From Aliivibrio salmonicida LFI1238 (GTDB lineage: Bacteria; Pseudomonadota; Gammaproteobacteria; Enterobacterales; Vibrionaceae), in contig NC_011313.1 of assembly GCF_000196495.1 (NCBI RefSeq), forward strand, positions 310,001-374,000: DNA of 64,000 bases, given 5' to 3'. The translations under genes were made by a program, and so were the position numbers. The stretch's first letter is position 1, and each line of letters opens with the position of its first letter. The notes under the pieces are model-generated. The model did not search any database. It had not been told where the DNA came from and saw only the letters and a program-made list of their open reading frames with translations. Positions 45,466 to 54,563 of the stretch are shown piece by piece.

Positions 45466-48141
45466 CTACTTCATTTTCATTATTTGATTGAGTAGTACTT
45501 CTTTCTTGAAGGGTTTTGCTACGTATGCATCCATACCAGATTCGTAGCATTTTGTGATGTCTTGATCTAATACACTGGCGGTTAACGCAATAATGGGTAT
45601 TTTCTTTCTATTCTGAGCTTTTTCTAAGAGTCGTATCTCTTTCGTTGCTGAGAAACCATCTTTTACGGGCATCATGCAATCCATTAAAATAACATTATAC
45701 GCTTCGCTTTCGGTAAATTTTTCAATCGCTTCTTGGCCGTTATTTGCAATTTCAAACGTATAACCAGATCGACTTAAAAAGAGAGAAGCGACTTTTTGGT
45801 TAACTAAGTTATCTTCAACAATCAGAATATGGTTAGCCCCTTTTTTCTTGGGTGAATTGTTGTTAATTTCGTTGTCTTGGCTCAAAGGTACCGTGTTAGT
45901 TAAGTCATCGTTCGTTGAACTATCGGTTAACGCATTGGTTAACGTTTTCATTAATCGATAGCCAAGTAAAGGGTAGGTAATTAGGCCATTTATGATAGCT
46001 TCGAAATTGGCGGCTCTGTCTTTGTGTTGTTGAGCTAATACAATTGGAGTGTCAGGGTGATTTTTACGAACGCAACGTAAGCGGCCCTTGCACTTACAAT
46101 CAGAATCATTACAGTGGCCTGCGCAGTAAATAATGACGTCAGCACTGGTTGCGGTTAGCTCTAACTCTTTCGCTGAAGCATAAACAACAACGTTGTGTAT
46201 ATTGTAATAACTAAGCTCTGTAATAATATCTTGTGCATAAGCGGTTTTATTGGCGATAACATGGAAAGTAATGGCCTCTAATTCTGGGTATTGGATAACG
46301 TTGTGTTCTAGTACTTCGGTTATTAATGAGAAAGAAAATGTACTTCCTTCTCCTTTTGTGGATTTAACCGTAAATTCGCCATCCATCAAATCAACTAATT
46401 GCTTACTGATGGCAAGTCCCAGCCCTGTACCGCCAAATTGTCGAGTGATTGAGCTGTCTTCTTGTACAAAGGGTTCAAAAATTGAATTGAGCTTGTTTTG
46501 TTCAATACCTACACCAGAATCAGACACTGAAATAGTAAGTTCGACGGTATTGTTTTCTTTTTTGGTAAACTCGACGTCAAGTTGAACGTGACCTTTAGGG
46601 GTGAATTTGACCGCATTTGACGCTAAATTCATTAGTATTTGTCTTAATCTGTGGTCATCAAGTAATAAAGATGACGGCAAATCGGGTGGTATATTAATGA
46701 TCAAATTAAGGTGTTTTTCATTGGCTTTCGAAATGATGATAGACACGGTATCGAAAATTATTTCACGTAAATCAGTACTATGAGGATGCAACGACAAATT
46801 ACCTGATTCAATTTTTGATATGTCTAAGATGTCATTAATCAAAATTAATAACGTTTGAGAAGACGTTTCAATCGTATTTAAATAATCGTGTTGAATTGGT
46901 GTCAATTTGGTTTCAGAAAGAATGCCGGACATGCCAATAATACCATTTAAAGGCGTTCTTATTTCATGAGACATATTGGCAAGAAAGGTACTTTTGGCTA
47001 AGTTGGCTTGTTCTGCTTCTTCTTTAGCTCCTACGATTTTATCCTCATTCATGGCTCTTTCTGATATGAGAGCATTCAAATTTTTAGAAAACAAGGTGAA
47101 CTCATCATTGCCATCACTCTTAATCTGGATGGAATAATCATGATTTTTTTCTATTAACGCCATAGAGGAAATCGTCATTTTTAAATAGCTTAGGATCCTA
47201 GCGGATAGAGTAATACCTAAGTATGAAATGAAGACTAAAGATGTGATTAATATCGATATGAATAAAACAATCATATTATTAATACTTCGTATTTTTGTTT
47301 CAATATCGTTCTTTAATTCATTCGTGATAATCGTTGTAGCTGCTTGAATGAGTTGGAGTCGTTGGTTTAGTGCTTGTGTCCCGGTATTGATGTCTTTCGC
47401 TGTGTATTTTTCGGATTTGTTCTCAATGACTGCATTTCTAAAAGTGTTGCTTGATGAGAAATTGATATTACTAAAGGTTGTTAATAAAAGAGTAATATCC
47501 GATTGACTCGCGTTCATTGTTAAAAACTGTTCAATATACAATTGCTGACGCTGAGAAAGTGAATTTAGAGCATCTTGATAGCTTGTTTGTGGTGTTATCA
47601 ACATCAGGTGAATGTACCAATTCTCTTGAGTTGCCCAATAATTAACCCATTGAAGTTGGGTAAGGGTAGTCGTTTTTTGGTTAATGATATCTGATGCTGC
47701 ATTGAGCGTATTTGCATTTTTTAATTGATACGTTTGTTGTACTACATCTGTGATCCAACTTGACCATTCTTCTATGGTGTTTGATGAAAACTGGGTAATC
47801 TCAGTATTTGCTTGTTGGAGTTCCGATAAGGTATCGGAAAGAGATTGTGTTCCTTGTTTTTTTGATTGTACGACAAGTTGGGCTAACGCTTTTTTTGATG
47901 TTTCATATTCTGTTCCATTATCGAGACCATAAAGTATGTTCAAACGTTGCTGATGCATCGTTGTGATGTATCCTGCTAAGGTATGATTAAATTGGAGGGC
48001 ATGATTCAGTGTATTTAATGTATTCAACTTCATCATCTGTGATCTGATCTCTATCCCTGATAATACACAAAGCACAAGCAATGGGAGAAAAACTAGAGTG
48101 AGCATTCTGGATTTCACAGAGATACGGTTCATCAACATCAT
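45466..48141 (-). CDS. Hybrid sensor histidine kinase with Cys-rich degenerate receiver
   Basis: This is an 891-aa kinase. A membrane helix (about residues 14-30), a large all-helical periplasmic domain (about 35-285, NIT-like), a second helix (288-310), HAMP, HisKA with His392 (ANMSHEIRTPLNG), HATPase (ASNAVKFTPKG, DSGVGI, GTGLGLAI), then a degenerate receiver (about 615-735) carrying Cys673, 677, 682, 684 and 690, and a normal receiver with Asp821 (VILMDCMMP). There is no Hpt domain, so an outside phosphotransfer protein is needed. The gene is divergent from the binding-protein and porin genes. AAGGATG precedes the start. Confidence 0.9.
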   Translation of the reverse strand: MMLMNRISVKSRMLTLVFLPLLVLCVLSGIEIRSQMMKLNTLNTLNHALQFNHTLAGYITTMHQQRLNILYGLDNGTEYETSKKALAQLVVQSKKQGTQSLSDTLSELQQANTEITQFSSNTIEEWSSWITDVVQQTYQLKNANTLNAASDIINQKTTTLTQLQWVNYWATQENWYIHLMLITPQTSYQDALNSLSQRQQLYIEQFLTMNASQSDITLLLTTFSNINFSSSNTFRNAVIENKSEKYTAKDINTGTQALNQRLQLIQAATTIITNELKNDIETKIRSINNMIVLFISILITSLVFISYLGITLSARILSYLKMTISSMALIEKNHDYSIQIKSDGNDEFTLFSKNLNALISERAMNEDKIVGAKEEAEQANLAKSTFLANMSHEIRTPLNGIIGMSGILSETKLTPIQHDYLNTIETSSQTLLILINDILDISKIESGNLSLHPHSTDLREIIFDTVSIIISKANEKHLNLIINIPPDLPSSLLLDDHRLRQILMNLASNAVKFTPKGHVQLDVEFTKKENNTVELTISVSDSGVGIEQNKLNSIFEPFVQEDSSITRQFGGTGLGLAISKQLVDLMDGEFTVKSTKGEGSTFSFSLITEVLEHNVIQYPELEAITFHVIANKTAYAQDIITELSYYNIHNVVVYASAKELELTATSADVIIYCAGHCNDSDCKCKGRLRCVRKNHPDTPIVLAQQHKDRAANFEAIINGLITYPLLGYRLMKTLTNALTDSSTNDDLTNTVPLSQDNEINNNSPKKKGANHILIVEDNLVNQKVASLFLSRSGYTFEIANNGQEAIEKFTESEAYNVILMDCMMPVKDGFSATKEIRLLEKAQNRKKIPIIALTASVLDQDITKCYESGMDAYVAKPFKKEVLLNQIMKMK

Positions 48142-48224
48142 AAAACATCCTTGTTTGGAAAAGCCAGTTCAGTGGCCTATATTAAAAATCATAGGATATT
48201 TATTAAGAAAGGGTAGTGGTCGAT

Positions 48225-48698
48225 GTGAAAAATACTCAATGTTATTTAAGCTGCTCTTCATTTTTCTTTATGATTTTATTGTCTTTTTTTATTTCTCCTT
48301 CAGCGGCGTCAACAAATGCTAGACATGATAGTTATGTTATTTTCTCTATGGGGTCGTCATTTGAACCATTAAGTAAAAGTCGTGCGCGTATGATTTATAC
48401 GGGCAAGATAAAGAAAATAAACAATACCAAAGTAGTGTTGTCAGATTGGCCAGACAGTTCTCCTGAGAAAGAAACGTTCTACAAGGTATTACTGGGTAAA
48501 ACGGTGTCTCAAATGAACGGCTATTGGGCGAGTTTGGCCTTTTCAGGTAAAGCAAAGCCCCCAAAGCCAATTAAAGCTGAAGACGTCACTGTTCTTGTTG
48601 AATGGCTTAAAGAAAATCCAACGGGTATTGGCTATGCGCCATTGTCTTCATTGCCTTCAGGTGCGCATGTCCTATTCATTATCTCTAAAGGGAATTAG
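48225..48698 (+). CDS. Small periplasmic-binding-protein-like protein
   Basis: This is a 157-aa exported protein with a signal peptide (about 28 residues, ending FFISPSAAS). The mature part resembles one lobe of PstS-type phosphate-binding proteins (RMIYTGKIKKINNTKVVLSDWP, LLGKTVSQMNGYWASLAFSGKAKPP, NPTGIGYAPL). It is about half the normal length. GTG 48225 is preferred over GTG 48216. It lies 3 bp from the porin gene and divergent from the kinase, so it may present a ligand to the kinase. Confidence 0.7.
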   Translation: MKNTQCYLSCSSFFFMILLSFFISPSAASTNARHDSYVIFSMGSSFEPLSKSRARMIYTGKIKKINNTKVVLSDWPDSSPEKETFYKVLLGKTVSQMNGYWASLAFSGKAKPPKPIKAEDVTVLVEWLKENPTGIGYAPLSSLPSGAHVLFIISKGN

Positions 48699-48701
48699 AT
48701 T

Positions 48702-49760
48702 ATGTTTAAAAGGTTTTTGGCTTATGGTTGCTTCATTTTTACATTGCTATTAACGAATGTAGAAGCAGCCATTGAGCTCAGTGATGATGTAACATTACGA
48801 GGGTTTGGATCGACCTCTGCGACTAAAGGAAGCAGCGAAACGCCTGTTTTTATTCATCGAGAAATAACGGATGACGTTTGTTTTGATTCTGATACTACCT
48901 TTGGTTTGCAGCTTGATTATGTTGTTACGGATGACTTTACTACGTCATTACAAGTGGTGAAAAGACCACAAGATGAGTGGTCAGATCCTGAAGTAGAGTG
49001 GCTTTATGCGAGTTATACGTATTCTGATATTGAAACAAAAATTGGACGTTTACGCTTACCTCTATTTCTTGTTTCTGAATATTATTATGTTGCTCAGGCG
49101 TATACGTGGGCAAGAGCGCCACAAGAAGTGTATAACAGCGTATTAGGGGTGACTTCATTTAATGGTATGAGTGTGACATGGAACCATCAAGTATCCGATG
49201 ACGTCATTTTAGCTGTTTCTCCTTATTATGGTGTTCATGACAGCAATAAAATTAGTTCAGGTGATCGTGTTTATCATTTTACGACGAATGACGTGAAAGG
49301 GATTTATATGGATATAATTGGATTTAACTATCGAATCCATTCGAATGTAATGGCATCCAATTATGATTATAACGTCAAAATGAAAGAGACAAGCCTCGCT
49401 AAAGAAGCAGATCAAAATATGGTTTTGTACAGTTTGGGTGCTGAATATTCATTAAATGCGTGGCATGCAATGGCTGAAATTCAAACGAATGACATGCAGA
49501 CAAATTGGTATGCCAGTTTAGCCTATACCTTAAATAAATTTACACCTTATGTTATTTATTCAGAAAGTCATCGATGGAAAGAAAATTACAGTGTGACATC
49601 AGGGATACGTTATGACCTAACAACAAAAGTATCAATTAATGCTGAGTGGCAAATAATGGAATTAACTAAAAATTCAGAACAAAATACTGGTCAATTTACA
49701 AAGTATGAAGGAAGTAATAGTTCAAGCATCAGTACTGTAATTATTAATTTCATTTTTTGA
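48702..49760 (+). CDS. Outer-membrane porin-like beta-barrel protein
   Basis: This is a 352-aa protein with a signal peptide (MFKRFLAYGCFIFTLLLTNVEA) and repeated amphipathic strands with aromatic girdles. The end VIINFIF is a normal terminal strand with a final Phe. It matches porins of the Vibrio OmpU type only loosely. ATG follows the previous stop by 3 bp, so it is co-transcribed with the binding-protein-like gene. Confidence 0.75.
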   Translation: MFKRFLAYGCFIFTLLLTNVEAAIELSDDVTLRGFGSTSATKGSSETPVFIHREITDDVCFDSDTTFGLQLDYVVTDDFTTSLQVVKRPQDEWSDPEVEWLYASYTYSDIETKIGRLRLPLFLVSEYYYVAQAYTWARAPQEVYNSVLGVTSFNGMSVTWNHQVSDDVILAVSPYYGVHDSNKISSGDRVYHFTTNDVKGIYMDIIGFNYRIHSNVMASNYDYNVKMKETSLAKEADQNMVLYSLGAEYSLNAWHAMAEIQTNDMQTNWYASLAYTLNKFTPYVIYSESHRWKENYSVTSGIRYDLTTKVSINAEWQIMELTKNSEQNTGQFTKYEGSNSSSISTVIINFIF

Positions 49761-49799
49761 TTTGTTAAGTGTAAATATAAAAAGAGGTTGTATTAATTT

Positions 49800-49813
49800 G
49801 TCAATATATTGAC
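49800..49813. promoter_or_regulatory. 14-bp perfect palindrome upstream of rpoQ
   Basis: GTCAATATATTGAC, about 180 bp before the rpoQ start. A regulator site is possible; no known regulator is assigned. Confidence 0.35.
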
Positions 49814-49988
49814 GTCTCATTAGTGATTTTATTGGGTTTAATATTGTGACTAAGTTCACGTTCTTTTTGCTGTTTATGTATATTACTACTTACGATATTG
49901 CATGCTGTCATTTCCTGTGCCATTATTATTTATACCGTTAAAGATATAACGGATTATAAATGCAAGTTGCTAGGTATAAGGATATGTT

Positions 49989-50870
49989 ATGTTGAATATA
50001 GAATGTTCAAAAAAGGAAGAACCAAGAAACAGCATTGATGCTTACTCATTATATTTGAAAGAAATAAATAAATATAAGCTTCTAACTGCAAGTGAGGAAT
50101 TGGAACATAGTCGTAACTATTTATCTGGAGATTTAAAATCAAGAAATGTGTTAATTGAGTCTAATCTAAGGCTTGTTGTTAAAATTGCCAATAAATATCG
50201 TCATCGTAATCAAAGAGAACTTGCCCCTTTAGATATTATTGAAGAGGGAAATCTTGGTTTAATGAAAGCCGTGAATAAATTTGACCCTGAATTAGGCTAC
50301 CGATTTTCTACTTACGCGGTATGGTGGATAAAAGAATCCATTGAAAGCGCCTTATTTAATCATTCACGTACGGTTCGCCTACCTGTTCATATAACAAAAG
50401 AACTTAATGTGTACTTAAGAGCGGCAAGAGATCTGTCTAGAACACTTAAAAAAGAACCTTCCATCAGTGAAATATCCGTCCACTGTAATAAAGACTATAA
50501 AAAAGTTAATAAAATCTTAGGTTTAGTTCCTAGTTCATCAACCTGTCATTCTGCTTCTAGTGATGATATGTCATCGAATTTAATTGAATTGTGTGCCGAT
50601 GATCATGAACAAGAGCCGGCTCAATCCTTATCAAAGTCTAATTTAGAAAGTAACCTATCATCATGGTTAAATTTGCTTCAATGCAGAGAAAAGCAAATAA
50701 TCATCAATCGTTATGGTTTGTTTGGTACTGATGTAAAAACCTTAGAGGAACTAGGCCAAGATCTTCAATTATCTAAAGAAAGAGTTAGACAGATACAAAC
50801 AGAAACACTCACTAAGCTTAATACTATATTTAAAAAAAATAAGTTAAATTTAGAAATTGCTTTAAATTAG
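49989..50870 (+). CDS. rpoQ: RpoS-like sigma factor RpoQ
   Basis: This is a 293-aa sigma-70 group 2-like factor. Region 2 is conserved (LIESNLRLVVKIANKYRHRN, DIIEEGNLGLMKAVNKFDP, YRFSTYAVWWIKESIE), region 3 follows, and region 4 has the helix-turn-helix TLEELGQDLQLSKERVRQIQ. It is shorter than RpoS. In V. fischeri and A. salmonicida RpoQ is controlled by LitR (quorum sensing) and affects luminescence, motility and biofilm (established). The gene lies near syp, as in V. fischeri. AAGGAT precedes the start. Confidence 0.93.
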   Translation: MLNIECSKKEEPRNSIDAYSLYLKEINKYKLLTASEELEHSRNYLSGDLKSRNVLIESNLRLVVKIANKYRHRNQRELAPLDIIEEGNLGLMKAVNKFDPELGYRFSTYAVWWIKESIESALFNHSRTVRLPVHITKELNVYLRAARDLSRTLKKEPSISEISVHCNKDYKKVNKILGLVPSSSTCHSASSDDMSSNLIELCADDHEQEPAQSLSKSNLESNLSSWLNLLQCREKQIIINRYGLFGTDVKTLEELGQDLQLSKERVRQIQTETLTKLNTIFKKNKLNLEIALN

Positions 50871-50932
50871 CTATTTAAAGTCATGATTTAACACCTTTGT
50901 TATTACGGTATTCGACCTTGGGACAGTGTTGT

Positions 50933-52528
50933 ATGGATATTGATGTTCTATTTATACTATTCACAATAATTAATGTGATGGCTTTGTTATGCTCGGCGTA
51001 TTTTATTTATAAAATTGAGGTAATTAAAAATGGATTAATAAGAACCGTTTTTGCAGGTGTTTTCTGTTCTTATTTTGTTTCATTTGTTTATCTTGAGGAA
51101 TATGTTTTTTCTCATGAAATTGCTGATAGTTTAGATAATATAATTTTGGTGTTTTCAACCGTATCAATACAAATGTTATTTTTTGTTTTATGGTTTATGT
51201 ATCGATTTATTAACCAGTTTACTCTTATTGAGAAGATTAACATTGAACATAGAAAAAGCTTACATAATAAAAAAGATATCTATCAAAAACTCATTGATAA
51301 GAAAATAGCATTAAAGATCCCCTTTAGTATCACTAAAATTAAAGTAGTAAATTATCGGAAATTGATAGATGTATCTTCTTATAAGGTATTTAAGAAGGTA
51401 TTGTCTTATTCCGTACTTATGATTAAAAGAGAATTGAAAAATAAGCACATTGATTTGTATTACGAAGATAATGAGATCGTAATTATTAGCTACTCAACCG
51501 ATAAAATACTGATAGAGAAAGTAGCGAATAAAATACATAAGCAATTGATATCACCGATTTTAATGGGAGATAGGAATTTTCTGTTACAACCGGTGATTGG
51601 GTGTGCTGTGTATACTGATGAAATTAAGAGCAGTGAGGAGATGCTAAAGCGAGTCGATATTGCTTGCTATAAGGCAAAAAAACTAGGGTTAGTTTTTGAT
51701 TTTTATAGTTACCAATACGCAAAATCGATAAATGAAGAGTTAAGAATTTTGGATAAGTTAGTATACGCCGTCCCTAATTCTGAGTTTGAACTTTACTATC
51801 AACCTATTGTAAATAGTATTGATAAGACTATTCATGGTTATGAAGCCCTCATTCGTTGGCCTCAGAAAGACGGTACCATGATCCCTCCAGATCAATTCAT
51901 TTTAGTCGCTGAAAACAATAATTTTATTAAAGGAATTACTGAGTGGGTCGTAAGGCAGGTTGCCCGCGATATCCAACGTTTTAAAATGGAAAATATTCAT
52001 CATCAAGTTCATATCAATATATCCACGTTAGATCTTCATGACAATGACCTGTATATCCAACTTTCTGATTTGCTTATTAATAGAATCATCGAGCCTTCTG
52101 ATGTTGTTTTGGAGGTAACAGAGAGCGCGTTGATGTCAGATATTGATGCGGCCTATCTGATGCTATCAAAATTTTCAGAACTTGGTTTTTACATCAGTAT
52201 TGATGATTTTGGTACTGGGTTCTCTTCTTTGTCACTTTTGAGGATTTTAACCTTTAATCAGATAAAAATAGACCAATCATTTATACGTAATATGTCTATT
52301 GGTAATAGTGATTACGCGATCGTAGCCTCTACGATATACCTTGCCCACAGTTTAGGGTGCAATGTGGTGGCGGAAGGGGTGGAAGACCAATCATTATTTA
52401 ATGAATTGAGAGAGTTGGGTTGTGATTATATTCAGGGATACTTCATTCATAAGCCACAAGATTTGACGACAATGATTCATTGGTCATTAAAGCAAATGGA
52501 GAAAGAAAAGTTGTCTTCTATTGCTTAA
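50933..52528 (+). CDS. Membrane EAL-domain c-di-GMP phosphodiesterase
   Basis: This is a 531-aa protein. Two or three N-terminal membrane helices (about residues 5-95) precede a degenerate GGDEF domain (EDNEIVIISY at the active site, about 110-250) and an intact EAL domain (about 265-515): EALIRW, NISTLDL, LEVTESAL, SIDDFGTG, IKIDQSFI, AEGVED, QGYF. All catalytic residues are visible, so it should hydrolyse c-di-GMP. ATG 50933 is preferred; TTG 50897 would add 12 residues. It follows rpoQ by about 60 bp on the same strand and is probably co-transcribed. Confidence 0.88.
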   Translation: MDIDVLFILFTIINVMALLCSAYFIYKIEVIKNGLIRTVFAGVFCSYFVSFVYLEEYVFSHEIADSLDNIILVFSTVSIQMLFFVLWFMYRFINQFTLIEKINIEHRKSLHNKKDIYQKLIDKKIALKIPFSITKIKVVNYRKLIDVSSYKVFKKVLSYSVLMIKRELKNKHIDLYYEDNEIVIISYSTDKILIEKVANKIHKQLISPILMGDRNFLLQPVIGCAVYTDEIKSSEEMLKRVDIACYKAKKLGLVFDFYSYQYAKSINEELRILDKLVYAVPNSEFELYYQPIVNSIDKTIHGYEALIRWPQKDGTMIPPDQFILVAENNNFIKGITEWVVRQVARDIQRFKMENIHHQVHINISTLDLHDNDLYIQLSDLLINRIIEPSDVVLEVTESALMSDIDAAYLMLSKFSELGFYISIDDFGTGFSSLSLLRILTFNQIKIDQSFIRNMSIGNSDYAIVASTIYLAHSLGCNVVAEGVEDQSLFNELRELGCDYIQGYFIHKPQDLTTMIHWSLKQMEKEKLSSIA

Positions 52529-52700
52529 CCGATATCCGTTTTTAATTATTATCTCTATGAAGTGCGTCTCTATTTTTAGTGATTAAAATAAAGGGAAATT
52601 ATTATTACGTTTTTATCCGTTTTTATCCTAAGTTACTTTAAGGAAAGGAATTAGAGAGCTCATCACATTAATGTCAGTAGATCAGATTTGGAGTGATTAA

Positions 52701-54563
52701 ATGGATTTTTATTTCAATAAATTCGAACATCGAAAACCACCAGAACCCGTACCTCATAGTCACTCTAGGGAGTTACTGTATCAGTATTTAGCGACGTGTA
52801 ATCTTACGCTTGGTATTTGGTATTTGTGGTGGCGTTGGAGTTTTGCTCTTAACTATGATGCATTGTGGTTTTCTCTTCCTCTTGCTTTTGCGGAGTCTTG
52901 TGCATTTATTGGTTCGCTATTGTTTACCTTCAATTTATGGAAAACAAAAGATGAACCAAAAAAAGAACCGCCGCATAAAATTAAAGAGTGTGTATTAGAT
53001 ACAGAAGAAGATAGATCAATCAGTGTCGATGTATTTTTTCCGTCGTACGATGAAGAACCTGATCTGGTAAAACTGAGTATTTTAGATGCTCAGAAAGTAA
53101 CTTATCCGCATGACATTGATATTAATATTTTCATTCTTGATGATGGCAAACGTGAAACCATGAAGGCACTCGCTAAAGAAATGAATATTGGTTATATCAC
53201 TAGAGAAGGAAATACGGGATTTAAAGCGGGTAACTTACGTAACGCAATGGAACAAACGTACGGTGATTTTGTTGTTATTTGTGATGCAGATACAAGACCA
53301 TTCTCAACTATATTAGAGCATACGTTAGGTTACTTTAGAGATCCTGATGTTGCTTGGGTTCAAACTCCGCAATGGTTCTTTGATATTCCAGAAGGTGAGC
53401 GTTTACCCACCTTTTTAACTCGAAAATTTGGTTCTTTTTCTGGAAGAATAGGCCGGGGTATTGAGAAGTTTTATGGCCCTGTTACTTTGGGTGAAGATCC
53501 TTTCGTTAATGATCCTCAAATGTTCTATGACGTAATACAGCGCCGCAGAAATTGGGCAAATGCCTCGTTTTGTTGTGGTGCAGGTTCTATTCACCGTCGT
53601 GAAGCGGTGATGGAAGCGGCACTTCGTAGTTACAGTGAGCAAATAATTAAAGAACAATCTGAGATAGAAACTCAAATCAGAAAAATGACGAAAGAGAAGT
53701 CGGTTGATAAAGATATTTCAGATAATTTAAAACAAGAAATTTTCATTGATACCGAGTTTACGCCGTATAAATTTCACGTATCAGAAGATTTGTATACCTC
53801 TCTGGTTTTACACTCGGATTCAGAACGTAATTGGCGATCAGTCATGCACCCTGAAGTTGAAAGTAAAATGCTTTCCCCTCAAGATTTACAAACATGGACA
53901 GTGCAGCGTTTTAAATATTCTGGCGGGTCTATTGATATCTTTATGAATGACAATCCTTTGTTTAGAAAAGGAATGAATCTCAAGCAGAAGATCATGTATG
54001 GGGCGAGTTTTTGGTCTAACTTATCAGCAGTATGGAATATTATTTTCTTATTGTGTCCAATTGTTTATTTTCTTACCAGTATCGCACCAGTAAGTGCTTA
54101 TGACGTTACTTTCTACATGCATTTCTTACCGTTTGTTTTAACCGCTGAACTAGCAATGATGGTCGGAACATGGGGGGTGGCTGGTTATAAAGGAAAAACG
54201 AATTTCCTTTCCTTCTTCCCTGTTAACTTCAAAGCACTGTGGACGGTATTACGTGGTAAAAAAATCAGTTTCCCAACGACACCAAAAGAAAGACAAACGG
54301 GTACTTTTTTAAAATTAGTTATTCCTCAAATGGGCGTATTTGGCTTAAGCCTATTTAGCTTGATCTATGCATGGACCGGATTTTCAACCGGATCATACGG
54401 AAGTTACTCATTGGGTGGGTTAGTGCTGAATACGTTTTGGATCATTAATAACATGATGGCAATGTGGGGCATGATCGCTTCGGCGTTTTGGAATCCAGAA
54501 TCAAATGATGACGAACAACAAGAATCAGAACAAGGAAAAGAGGAAGTAGAATATGGAATTTAA
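52701..54563 (+). CDS. BcsA-like membrane glycosyltransferase (family 2)
   Basis: This is a 620-aa inner-membrane polymerase-type glycosyltransferase. Two helices (about 27-80), a GT-A core with DDG at 147-149, DAD at 195-197 and SED at 361-363, then four or more C-terminal helices. The Q(Q/R)xRW motif of cellulose synthases appears as QRFKY at 402-406. A 45-residue charged helix (about 305-350) is inserted in the catalytic domain. There is no PilZ domain, so no direct c-di-GMP control. It heads a tightly coupled operon with three DUF3131 genes. GGAG lies 7 nt before the start. Confidence 0.9.
   Translation: MDFYFNKFEHRKPPEPVPHSHSRELLYQYLATCNLTLGIWYLWWRWSFALNYDALWFSLPLAFAESCAFIGSLLFTFNLWKTKDEPKKEPPHKIKECVLDTEEDRSISVDVFFPSYDEEPDLVKLSILDAQKVTYPHDIDINIFILDDGKRETMKALAKEMNIGYITREGNTGFKAGNLRNAMEQTYGDFVVICDADTRPFSTILEHTLGYFRDPDVAWVQTPQWFFDIPEGERLPTFLTRKFGSFSGRIGRGIEKFYGPVTLGEDPFVNDPQMFYDVIQRRRNWANASFCCGAGSIHRREAVMEAALRSYSEQIIKEQSEIETQIRKMTKEKSVDKDISDNLKQEIFIDTEFTPYKFHVSEDLYTSLVLHSDSERNWRSVMHPEVESKMLSPQDLQTWTVQRFKYSGGSIDIFMNDNPLFRKGMNLKQKIMYGASFWSNLSAVWNIIFLLCPIVYFLTSIAPVSAYDVTFYMHFLPFVLTAELAMMVGTWGVAGYKGKTNFLSFFPVNFKALWTVLRGKKISFPTTPKERQTGTFLKLVIPQMGVFGLSLFSLIYAWTGFSTGSYGSYSLGGLVLNTFWIINNMMAMWGMIASAFWNPESNDDEQQESEQGKEEVEYGI

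Noticed and set aside
52529..52700. Sigma-54 promoter or SypG site before the GT2-DUF3131 operon
   Set aside because: No TGGCAC-type -24 element and no TTCTCA-N3-TGAGAA motif is present, so this operon does not look like a direct SypG target.
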